A model generated the notes under the pieces. That model did no database searches and was not told where the DNA came from. It was given only the letters and a program-made list of their open reading frames with translations. The position numbers and the translations under genes are program-made. Shown one piece after another: positions 23,934 to 31,550 of a stretch of 64,000 nucleotides of DNA. The stretch's first letter is position 1; each line of letters begins with the position of its first letter. This DNA comes from Winogradskya humida (GTDB taxonomy: Bacteria > Actinomycetota > Actinomycetes > Mycobacteriales > Micromonosporaceae). The stretch covers positions 47,734 through 111,733 of the forward strand of contig NZ_BOMN01000050.1 of assembly GCF_016862215.1 (NCBI RefSeq). Reading direction: 5' to 3'.

Positions 23934-24695
23934 TCACCCTTGCAGTGACGACCACGGCACGGTCAGTTCACCGCGCCGCCACCGGGCAACTCCGTCGAGT
24001 ACGGGCCACAGCTCCCGGAACCGCGCCACGCTCGCCAGCCACCGCTGTCTCGGGCCGAACGGTGTAGCGCTCGCGTCCCAGGCGGCGCCGAGCGTGCCGA
24101 GCAGGTCATGGACGGGGTGACCGGGCACGTTGTGATGGATGAGCGCCTTCGGTAGCCGCTCGGCGAACGTCGCCGGGTGATCCAGATCGGACAGTCGCGC
24201 GGACAGCGTCAACGTGCCCGGCACGCCTGCCTCGACGACCGCCCAGGTCGCTATCCGGCCCAGCTCGTCACAGGTGCCCTCGACCAGCAGGGCGCCTGTG
24301 GCGGTCATCGTGTGCCAGGCGGCGTCGACCTCGTCCTCCGGATACTGCCGCAGCACGTTGAAGGCGCGGACCACCGTGGGGGACAAACCGGCCAACTCAA
24401 AACCGCCGCGACGGAATTCCAGGACCGGTGGCTGCGCGTACGGCTGCGCGCCCGCAACCCGCCCCGGATCGATCTCCAGCCCGACCACCGCCACGTCGGA
24501 GCGGATCGCACCCGCCAGCCGCGCCCGCAACTCGATCGCCGTGATCGGCGTCGCGCCGTAGCCCAGGTCCACGACCAGCGGCTGTCGTGCGGCCTTGAGC
24601 AACCCCTCGCAGCGGTACGCGATGAAGTTGTCGACCCGGCGCAGCCTGTTGGGGTTGGTGGTGCCCCGTGTGACTGCACCGAGCGGTTTCATCAT
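23934..24695 (-). CDS. Class I SAM-dependent methyltransferase-like protein
   Basis: 253 residues. A motif-I-like loop PLVVDLGYGATPITAIELRA followed by VAVVGLEIDPGRVAGAQP suggests a Rossmann-type SAM-binding site; the rest (FELAGLSPTVVRAFNVLRQY, MTATGALLVEGTCDELGRIA) is consistent with that fold. The target is not recognisable. ATG with GAGG upstream; a second ATG follows immediately. It is 27 bp downstream of the dehydrogenase gene on the same strand and probably co-transcribed. Confidence 0.65.
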   Translation of the reverse strand: MMKPLGAVTRGTTNPNRLRRVDNFIAYRCEGLLKAARQPLVVDLGYGATPITAIELRARLAGAIRSDVAVVGLEIDPGRVAGAQPYAQPPVLEFRRGGFELAGLSPTVVRAFNVLRQYPEDEVDAAWHTMTATGALLVEGTCDELGRIATWAVVEAGVPGTLTLSARLSDLDHPATFAERLPKALIHHNVPGHPVHDLLGTLGAAWDASATPFGPRQRWLASVARFRELWPVLDGVARWRRGELTVPWSSLQG

Positions 24696-24722
24696 GCTCT
24701 TACCTCGGTTTTCCGCCGCGGG

Positions 24723-25481
24723 TCAGATCTGCTCCCGGACCACCTTGTGCTGGGCTGCCTGGGCGATCGGGCGGACCACGAGCCGGTCGATGTTGACGTG
24801 CTGCGGGCGGGTGGCGACCCACGCCACGCAGTCGGCGATGTCATCGGCGACCAGCGGTTCCTTGACGCCGGCGTAGACCGAGTCGGCCTTCGCCTGGTCG
24901 CCGAGGCGCTTCAGGGAGAATTCCTCGGTGTGCACCATCCCCGGATCGATCTCCACCACCCGCACGGGCTTGCCGGCCAGCTCCAGGCGCAGCGTGCCGA
25001 CCAGAGCGGTCTGCGCGTGCTTCGCCGCCGCGTAACCCGCGCCACCCTCGTAGACCGTGAACGCCGCGGTCGAGCCGATAGTCACCACCGTGCCGGCGCC
25101 GCTCGCCTCCAGCGCGGGCAGCAGTGCCTGGGTGACGCGCAGGGTGCCGAGTGCGTTGACGTCGTACATCCACTTCCAGTCGTCGACCGATCCCGTCGCG
25201 ACCGGGTCCAGGCCGCGCGCGCCGCCGGCGTTGTTGACCAGCAGGGCAACCTTGCCGTCCAGGGCGTTCACCGCGGTCGCGAGCGCGGCGACCGACTCGT
25301 CCGAAGTGACGTCGCACACCACAGCGGTCGCGTCGCCGAGCTCCTTGACCAGTGTTTCCAGCCGGTCGGCCCGGCGAGCCGCTGCCACGACGTGGTAGCC
25401 CTCAGCGACGAGCCGGCGGGCGGTAGCTGCCCCGATACCACTGGACGCGCCGGTCACCACGGCGATCTTCTTCTGCACCAT
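24723..25481 (-). CDS. Short-chain dehydrogenase/reductase
   Basis: 252 residues, classical SDR. NAD(P)-binding TGASSGIG at about 10-17, LLVNNAGGARG at 80-90, catalytic Ser in IGSTAA (S137), and YAAAKH with Tyr150 and Lys154. AAARRADRLETL after the second beta strand has basic residues that favour NADP. It resembles serine-3-dehydrogenase/YdfG-type enzymes, but the substrate cannot be assigned. ATG at 25481 chosen for GGGAGG 8 nt upstream; the open frame extends about 90 codons further without supporting signals. Confidence 0.88.
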   Translation of the reverse strand: MVQKKIAVVTGASSGIGAATARRLVAEGYHVVAAARRADRLETLVKELGDATAVVCDVTSDESVAALATAVNALDGKVALLVNNAGGARGLDPVATGSVDDWKWMYDVNALGTLRVTQALLPALEASGAGTVVTIGSTAAFTVYEGGAGYAAAKHAQTALVGTLRLELAGKPVRVVEIDPGMVHTEEFSLKRLGDQAKADSVYAGVKEPLVADDIADCVAWVATRPQHVNIDRLVVRPIAQAAQHKVVREQI

Positions 25482-25656
25482 GCCCCGATCCTCCCTCATG
25501 GCTCGAGCTTCACCCGCAGCGGAAAACCCGGGCAAAGTCGTTACCTGGGTCACCCCGGGGTCGCTGCGTTGGGATTCACGGCCGCGGGATGGGGAAGATG
25601 AACGACGGCGTAAAAGTTGAACGTAACGTTTGGGTCGTTTGTCGAAGGGACACCAC

Positions 25657-26976
25657 GTGGCACAGCTGAGGGCCGCCGGCCTCTGGCCAACTCCCCGGCG
25701 CATTGCCACCCTGTCGGTGCACACCTCGCCGCTCGAGCAACCGGGCACGGGCGACGCGGGCGGGATGAACGTCTACATCGTCGAGGTCTCCAAACGGCTC
25801 GCCGCCTGGGGCGTCGAGGTGGAGATCTTCACCCGGGCCACCTCCAGCGACCTCCCGCCGGTGGTCGAGATGGCACCCGGCGTCCATGTGCGCCACATCA
25901 CCGCCGGGCCGTTCGAGGGCCTGTCGAAAGAAGAGCTTCCGTCGCAATTGTGCGCGTTCACCAATGGTGTCCTGCGTGCCGAGGCGGCTCACCCACCGGG
26001 CTACTACGACCTCATCCACTCGCACTACTGGATGTCGGGTCAGGTCGGCTGGCTGGCCCGGGAGCGCTGGGGCGTGCCGCACGTGCACACCGCGCACACG
26101 CTCGCGAAGGTCAAGAACAGGCTGATCGCGACCGGTGACCGGCCCGAGCCCAAGGCCCGGGTGATCGGCGAGGAGCAGGTCATCACCGAGTCGGACCGGC
26201 TCGTGGCCAACACCCGCTTCGAGGCGCAGGACCTCGTCAATTGTTACGACGCCGACCCCACGAAGCTCAGCGTGGTGCAGCCCGGCGTCGACCTCGGCCG
26301 GTTCCGTCCGAGCTGTGGCGACCCGAGCGTGAGTCGGGCTGCGGACCGGCGCCGGCTCGGCCTGCCGGAACGCGGCCACCTGGTCGCCTTCGTCGGGCGC
26401 ATCCAGCCGCTCAAGGGTCCCGACGTGCTGATCCGCGCGCTGGCCGCCGGGCCGCTGCGCGACACCGATCTCACCGTCGTCATCTGCGGCGGCCCCAGCG
26501 GCAGCGGCCTCGACCGCCCGACCTCGCTGATCGAGCTCGCCGCCTCGCTCGGCGTCTCCGACAAGGTGCGCTTCCTGCCGCCGCAGACGGGCGAAGCGCT
26601 CGCCGCGCTCTACCGGGCCGCGGACCTCGTCGCGGTCCCCTCCCACAACGAGTCGTTCGGCCTCGTCGCGATCGAGGCGCAGGCCTGCGGCACGCCGGTG
26701 GTCGCCGCGGCCGTCGGCGGCCTGGTCATGGCGGTCACCGACGAAGTCAGCGGCGTCCTGGTCAACGGGCACGACCCGGCCGACTGGGCCCGGGTCCTCG
26801 ACGACCTGCTGCGCAGCCCGGCCCGGCGCGCGAGGCTTTCGCTGGGCGCCGTCCAGCACGCGGCCAACTTCTCCTGGGACCGCACGGCCGACGGACTGCT
26901 GCGCGTCTACCGCGAAGCCGTCTCCGAGCACCGCGCGCTGATCGCCGCCCGTCTGGCAGGCTCCTACTCGTGGTGA
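25657..26976 (+). CDS. mshA: D-inositol-3-phosphate glycosyltransferase MshA
   Basis: First committed enzyme of mycothiol biosynthesis: transfers GlcNAc from UDP-GlcNAc to 1-L-myo-inositol-1-phosphate. 439 residues, GT4 family GT-B fold. Diagnostic N-terminus IATLSVHTSPLEQPGTGDAG followed by GMNVYIVEVSKRLA; DLIHSHYWMSGQVGWLARE; C-terminal donor-site VGRIQPLKGPDVLIRAL and SHNESFGLVAIEAQACGTPV. The GTG at 25657 is preferred (AAGGGA 6 nt upstream) over an upstream TTG. The stop overlaps the next gene (GTGA). Same order as mshA-Rv0487 in mycobacteria. Confidence 0.96.
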   Translation: MAQLRAAGLWPTPRRIATLSVHTSPLEQPGTGDAGGMNVYIVEVSKRLAAWGVEVEIFTRATSSDLPPVVEMAPGVHVRHITAGPFEGLSKEELPSQLCAFTNGVLRAEAAHPPGYYDLIHSHYWMSGQVGWLARERWGVPHVHTAHTLAKVKNRLIATGDRPEPKARVIGEEQVITESDRLVANTRFEAQDLVNCYDADPTKLSVVQPGVDLGRFRPSCGDPSVSRAADRRRLGLPERGHLVAFVGRIQPLKGPDVLIRALAAGPLRDTDLTVVICGGPSGSGLDRPTSLIELAASLGVSDKVRFLPPQTGEALAALYRAADLVAVPSHNESFGLVAIEAQACGTPVVAAAVGGLVMAVTDEVSGVLVNGHDPADWARVLDDLLRSPARRARLSLGAVQHAANFSWDRTADGLLRVYREAVSEHRALIAARLAGSYSW

Positions 26977-27467
26977 ACGAGGTCGGCACACTCATCGAAC
27001 GGGTCTGCGCGGAGCGGGAGCTGCCCTGCGAGGCGACCGGAGCGTCGTCGTGGGTGGTGACCATCCCGGGCACGCACAAGCTCAAGACGGCCTGCAACCT
27101 CATCGTGGGCGAGCACGCGCTGCGCGTCGAGGCGTTCGTCATGCGCCACCCCGACGAGAACAGCGAGGAGTTGTGGGCCTGGCTCCTGCGCCGCAACGCC
27201 CGCATGTACGGCGTCGCGTTCTCGATCGACGCCGCGGGTGACGTCTACCTGACCGGCCGGGTCAACCTCAAGGGCCTCGACGAGGACGAGCTGGACCGCC
27301 TGCTCGGCGCGGTCCTCACGTACGCCGACGAGTCCTTCGACCAGATGCTCGAGATCGGCTTCGGCACAGCGATCCGCCGCGAATGGGAGTGGCGCGTCAA
27401 ACGCGGCGAGTCCCTGGCCAACCTGCAGGCCTTCGCCCACTTCGCCGACCCCGAGGGCAAACAATGA
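26973..27467 (+). CDS. YbjN-domain protein (Rv0487-like)
   Basis: 164 residues. Features of the actinobacterial YbjN family: WVVTIPGTHKLKTACNLIVG, LRVEAFVMRHPDENSEELWA and VYLTGRVNLKGLDEDELDRL, the fold shared with type III secretion chaperones. Function unknown; it follows mshA in many actinobacteria. The GTG at 26973 overlaps the mshA stop (GTGA), and a GTG one codon earlier is equally possible. The following gene overlaps it as ATGA, so mshA, this gene and the acetyltransferase are coupled. Confidence 0.85.
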   Translation: MNEVGTLIERVCAERELPCEATGASSWVVTIPGTHKLKTACNLIVGEHALRVEAFVMRHPDENSEELWAWLLRRNARMYGVAFSIDAAGDVYLTGRVNLKGLDEDELDRLLGAVLTYADESFDQMLEIGFGTAIRREWEWRVKRGESLANLQAFAHFADPEGKQ

Positions 27468-28258
27468 TCCAGGCCGAGACCGTCGAGGCCGAGTTCATGT
27501 ACGCGTACGAGTCCGGCGTTTCCGGCTCGCCGCTCGACATCACCACCGCACGGATCGGTGGCGGGGTGGCGCTCGCGATGCGCAACGACCCGGCGGGCGG
27601 GTACTGGAACAAGGCGCTCGGGTTCGGCGTCTCCGAGCCGGTGACCCGGGAGGTCGTCGGTGCGGTTGTCGAGCACTTCCGGGCGTACGGAAACGGTCGT
27701 GCCGTGATCCAGATCGCGCCGTCCCTGCTGCCACCGGATTGGGACGACATTCAGGCCGCCTACGGGATCACCCGGGGTACGTCGTGGGTGAAGCTCGGCG
27801 CCCCGGTCGACACCATCGAAGCGGCGCCGACCGACCTGCGGATCGCCCCGGTGACGCCGCGGGATGCCCGGGAGTGGGCCGCAGTCGTGCTGGAGACGTT
27901 CGGGATGCCGGCCGGTGGCCTGACGGAAATGCTGGTCGCCTCGGTGGAGCACCCGAGCTTCCACCCGTTCGCGGCGTGGGACGGCGACCGGATCGTGGCC
28001 GCGGCGAACCTCTTCGTGCACGGCAGGATGGCTTCGCTGAACACCGGCGCCACCGTGCCCAGCTATCGCGGCCGGGGTGCGCAGTCGGCCCTGATCGCCG
28101 CTCGCACCGAGGTGGCCCGCAAGGCCGGCTGCGAATGGATCGGCGCCGAGACCGGAGCGCCCGCCGAAGGTGCCCGCAATCCGTCGCTGGAGAACCTGCG
28201 GCGGCTGGGCCTTCGTGATCTCTACATCCGCGACAACTGGATCTTGGCCTTGCAATAG
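27464..28258 (+). CDS. GNAT-family N-acetyltransferase
   Basis: 264 residues. The C-terminal half (about 120-264) is a GNAT domain with the acetyl-CoA loop VPSYRGRGAQSALIAARTEV and the preceding strand MASLNTGATV; the N-terminal half looks like a degenerate second GNAT repeat. Acceptor unknown. Start ATG overlaps the YbjN gene stop by four bases. Third gene of the mshA operon. Confidence 0.8.
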   Translation: MIQAETVEAEFMYAYESGVSGSPLDITTARIGGGVALAMRNDPAGGYWNKALGFGVSEPVTREVVGAVVEHFRAYGNGRAVIQIAPSLLPPDWDDIQAAYGITRGTSWVKLGAPVDTIEAAPTDLRIAPVTPRDAREWAAVVLETFGMPAGGLTEMLVASVEHPSFHPFAAWDGDRIVAAANLFVHGRMASLNTGATVPSYRGRGAQSALIAARTEVARKAGCEWIGAETGAPAEGARNPSLENLRRLGLRDLYIRDNWILALQ

Positions 28259-28274
28259 AGGCGGCTCAGAAATA

Positions 28275-28318
28275 AAGGCTGGCCCAAATGAAGGCTGGCC
28301 CAAAAATGAAGGCTGGCT
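28275..28318. repeat. Three short direct repeats in the gap 28259-28640
   Basis: AAGGCTGGCCCA occurs at 28275 and 28291, and AAGGCTGGCTCA at 28309, separated by A-rich spacers. The remaining bases of this gap up to the promoter at 28641 contain no gene that I can support. Confidence 0.7.
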
Positions 28319-28640
28319 CAGAAGTAAAGGCACCGGCGGCGGCGGGCGACACCCATCCCCATAGGCGTCGCCCGCACTAACCGCCGGTCTCGGGTCGCGC
28401 CGTCCCCCAACGGCTGATGCCACCCGTCCCCGAACGCCGGTCCGCGGCGATCCCGAAGGATCAACCCGTTCCCCGAACTAACGGCTCGGCGTCCATCGAC
28501 CACGCTAGTTGGGGCCGTCAAGGGCCACAAGCCAGTTGGCTGTCTGCCATCTGTCTGAACCGTCACAGGGGGCAACTCCGGCCTCACGGATGATGCGCAA
28601 GTCGCCCGTAAGGCCAATTCCCGGCAAAGGTCTGGACCGG

Positions 28641-28668
28641 CTCAGCAAAATCGCGGCACGGCCGAACG
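28641..28668 (+). promoter_or_regulatory. FliA-type promoter for the PAS-receptor/CheW operon
   Basis: CTCA (28641-28644), 16-nt spacer, GCCGAACG (28661-28668), about 38 nt upstream of the receptor ATG. It matches the flgB promoter in CTCA, spacer length and GCCGAAC, linking this operon to the flagellar regulon 20 kb away. Confidence 0.78.
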
Positions 28669-28706
28669 GGGGTGAGAAGACCCGAACGACGACGCCAGGA
28701 GCACCT

Positions 28707-31550
28707 ATGGCCCAGCCCGCTTCTCAGCTCGAGGCGGATGCCGCCCTGCAGCAAGCCTCGTTGAACCTGCTGATGCACGAGCGGATCATCGCCACCGTCA
28801 ATGCCCGCTCGGGCGTCGTGGTCGCGGCGAACGAGCGGTTCTATGACCTGGTCGGCCGCGACGAGTCGGAAGTCGTCGCTAAGCGGCTGAGCGAGATCTG
28901 GAACACCTCGGCTTCCTCCGTCGACCGCCTGCTGGACGCGGCCCGCGGTGGCGAATACCTCGAACAGTTGGTCGAGGTGGTCGACAGCTCGGACCGGCAC
29001 AAGTGGTTGCGCCTGAACTGCGGCCCGGTCGCCCTCGCGCCCGGCGCCAAGGCTTCCGACGGCCAGATCGTCCTGGTCACGGGTTATGACATCACCGAGG
29101 ATCGGCGGCAGGTCACCGAGCTCAAGGGCAAGTACGCGGCCATCGACCGCTCCCAGGCGGTCATCGAGTTCGACCTCGACGGCAACATCCTGACGGCGAA
29201 CGAGAACTTCCTGGAGCTGATGGGTTACTCGCTCGGGGACCTCGTCGGCCAGCATCACCGCATCCTCTGCGAGGAGCGCTACGCCGAGAGCCAGGAATAC
29301 CAGGCCTTCTGGGAGCGCCTGCGCATCGGCGAGGTGGAGAACGGCGAGTTCAAGCGGGTCGGGCGCGGCGGGCGCGAGGTGTGGATCCGGGCCAGCTACA
29401 ACCCGATCTTCAACCTGGACGGCAAGCCGTACAAGATCGTCAAGTACGCCATGGACGTCACCGAGACCAAACTGCGCAACGCGGAGTACGAGGGCAAGGT
29501 CAACGCCATCGGCCGCTCGCAGGCGGTCATCGAGTTCGACCTGTCCGGCGTGATCCTCTCCGCCAACCAGAACTTCCTGAACACGATGGGCTACACCCTC
29601 GACGAGGTTATCGGGCAGCATCACCGGCTGTTCGTCACCGAGGAGGAGGCGCGCAGCGCGCAGTACCGCAACTTCTGGCAGGCCATGGCCCGTGGCGAGT
29701 TCGAGTCCGGTGAGTACAAGCGGGTGGCGAAGAACGGCCGCGAGATCTGGCTGCAGGCCTCCTACAACCCGATCTTCGATCTGGACGGCCGGCCGTTCAA
29801 GGTCGTCAAGTACGCCTCCGAGGTGACCGAGGCCAAGATCAAGAGTGCCGAGTACGTCGGGAAGGTCACCGCCATCGGCCGTGCCCAGGCCACCGTGGAG
29901 TTCGACCTCGACGGCCGGATCCTCGAGGCCAACGAGAATTTCCTCAGCGTCGTCGGCTACAAGATCGACGAGGTGCGCGGCCAGCACCACCGCATCTTCA
30001 TGGAGGCCGAAGCCGCCCGCAGCGCCGAGTACCAGCGGTTCTGGGAGCGCCTGGGCCGCGGTGAGTACGAGGCCGGCGAGTACAAGCGGATCGGCAAGGG
30101 CGGCAAGGAGGTGTGGCTGCTCGCGTCGTACAACCCGATCTTCGATCTCGACGGGCGGCCGTTCAAGGTCGTCAAGTACGCCACCGACGTCACCGAGGGC
30201 AAACTGCGAAACGCGGAGTACGAGGGCAAGGTCGACGCTATCGGCCGCGCCCAGGCCGTGGTCGAGTTCGACCTCAAGGGCAAGGTGCTCAACGCCAACC
30301 GCAACTTCCTCGACACCACGGGCTACAGCCTCGACGAAGTGCGGGGCCAGCACCACCGCATATTCGTCACCAAGGAAGAGGCTGCGTCCCCGGAATACCT
30401 GCAGTTCTGGGAGAAGCTGGGCCGCGGGGAGTACGACGCGGGCGAGTACAAGCGGGTCACCAAGGGCGGCCGGGAGATCTGGCTCCAGGCGACCTACAAC
30501 CCGATCCTCGACCTGGACAGCCGCCCCTACAAGGTGGTCAAGTACGCCACCGACATCACCGACGCCAAGCTTCGCAACGCGGAGTACGAGGGCAAGGACG
30601 TCGCGATCAACCGCGCCCAGGCGGTCATCGAGTTCGACCTCGAGGGCCAGATCCTGACGGCGAACGAGAATTTCCAGCGCACGCTCGGCTACTCGGCACG
30701 CGAACTCGTCGGCCAGCACCACAGCATGCTCTGCTCCGGTGAGTACGTGACCTCCGCCGAGTACCGCGACTTCTGGCTGCGGCTGCGCAAGGGCGAATAC
30801 CTCACCGGGCGGTTCCACCGGATCGGCAAGTTCGGCCGCGACGTGTGGATCCAGGCCACGTACAACCCGATCTTCGACATGCAGGGCAAACCGTTCAAGG
30901 TCGTCAAGTACGCCCACGACATCACCGATCAGGTGCAGCTGGAGCAGTTGCTGTCCTCCAAGACCCGGGAGATGAGCCAGTCGATCAGCGAGCTCACCGG
31001 CTCGATCGACGAGATCGTGGTCAGCGCCCGGCAGGCCAGCTCGCTGGCGGGGGAGACCCAGCACAACGCCCAGGAGGGCTACGAGGAGCTGCGCAAGTCC
31101 ATCGAGGCGATCGACCTGATCGAGAAGTCCTCGGACCAGATCGCGGCCATCGTCAACGTCATCGGGGAGATCGCCAGCCAGACCAACCTGCTGGCCTTCA
31201 ACGCCTCCATCGAGGCGGCGCGGGCCGGCGAGCACGGCGTCGGGTTCTCCGTCGTCGCGGGTGAGGTGCGCAAGCTGGCCGAGCGCTCGTCCGAGGCGGC
31301 CCGCGAGATCACCACGCTCATCCACGAGTCGGCGCAGCGGGTCGGGCAGGGTTCCACGGTCTCGCACCGCGCCCAGAGCGCGTTCGGCCAGATCCTCAAG
31401 AGCGTCGCCTCCACCAGCGAGTCGATCACGCGGATCGCGGACTCCACCCAGCTGCAGCAGAAGGCGTCCCGCTCGGTCAACCAGCTGATCAACGACCTGA
31501 TCGGCACCGACGCCGCGATGGCGCCGGAGGGCACCCAGGTCACGTCATGA
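28707..31550 (+). CDS. Soluble chemoreceptor with six PAS domains, five in tandem repeat
   Basis: 947 residues and no transmembrane segment, so a cytoplasmic receptor. A divergent PAS domain (about 25-130) precedes five near-identical PAS-PAC units of 122 residues each (about 141-750); each begins near AIxRxQAVIEFDL, contains GQHHR, and ends with xYNPIFDLDGRPFKVVKYA. The signalling coiled coil (about 755-940) has the tip IGEIASQTNLLAFNASIEAA, the CheA/CheW contact. Such PAS units often bind heme or flavin to sense redox or oxygen; the ligand here is unknown. ATG at 28707 with AGGAG 5 nt upstream. The stop overlaps the CheW gene (ATGA). Confidence 0.93.
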   Translation: MAQPASQLEADAALQQASLNLLMHERIIATVNARSGVVVAANERFYDLVGRDESEVVAKRLSEIWNTSASSVDRLLDAARGGEYLEQLVEVVDSSDRHKWLRLNCGPVALAPGAKASDGQIVLVTGYDITEDRRQVTELKGKYAAIDRSQAVIEFDLDGNILTANENFLELMGYSLGDLVGQHHRILCEERYAESQEYQAFWERLRIGEVENGEFKRVGRGGREVWIRASYNPIFNLDGKPYKIVKYAMDVTETKLRNAEYEGKVNAIGRSQAVIEFDLSGVILSANQNFLNTMGYTLDEVIGQHHRLFVTEEEARSAQYRNFWQAMARGEFESGEYKRVAKNGREIWLQASYNPIFDLDGRPFKVVKYASEVTEAKIKSAEYVGKVTAIGRAQATVEFDLDGRILEANENFLSVVGYKIDEVRGQHHRIFMEAEAARSAEYQRFWERLGRGEYEAGEYKRIGKGGKEVWLLASYNPIFDLDGRPFKVVKYATDVTEGKLRNAEYEGKVDAIGRAQAVVEFDLKGKVLNANRNFLDTTGYSLDEVRGQHHRIFVTKEEAASPEYLQFWEKLGRGEYDAGEYKRVTKGGREIWLQATYNPILDLDSRPYKVVKYATDITDAKLRNAEYEGKDVAINRAQAVIEFDLEGQILTANENFQRTLGYSARELVGQHHSMLCSGEYVTSAEYRDFWLRLRKGEYLTGRFHRIGKFGRDVWIQATYNPIFDMQGKPFKVVKYAHDITDQVQLEQLLSSKTREMSQSISELTGSIDEIVVSARQASSLAGETQHNAQEGYEELRKSIEAIDLIEKSSDQIAAIVNVIGEIASQTNLLAFNASIEAARAGEHGVGFSVVAGEVRKLAERSSEAAREITTLIHESAQRVGQGSTVSHRAQSAFGQILKSVASTSESITRIADSTQLQQKASRSVNQLINDLIGTDAAMAPEGTQVTS
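29128..30957 (+). repeat. Five tandem 366-bp coding repeats (PAS units)
   Basis: The block starting near GCCATCGACCGCTCCCAGGC (29140) recurs at 29506, 29872, 30238 and 30604, exactly 366 bp apart, encoding 122-residue PAS-PAC units. Identity is high at both DNA and protein level, highest between units 2 and 4. Unit number could change by recombination without breaking the frame. Confidence 0.92.

Noticed and set aside
24723..25748. Longer start for the short-chain dehydrogenase (341 residues)
   Set aside because: The extra 89 residues have no SDR similarity, and a good ribosome site sits before the ATG at 25481.
28584..31367. A 927-codon open frame antisense to the PAS receptor gene
   Set aside because: It has no domain match, no ribosome site and mirrors the 366-bp period of the real gene; in GC-rich DNA the complement of strongly biased codons stays open.
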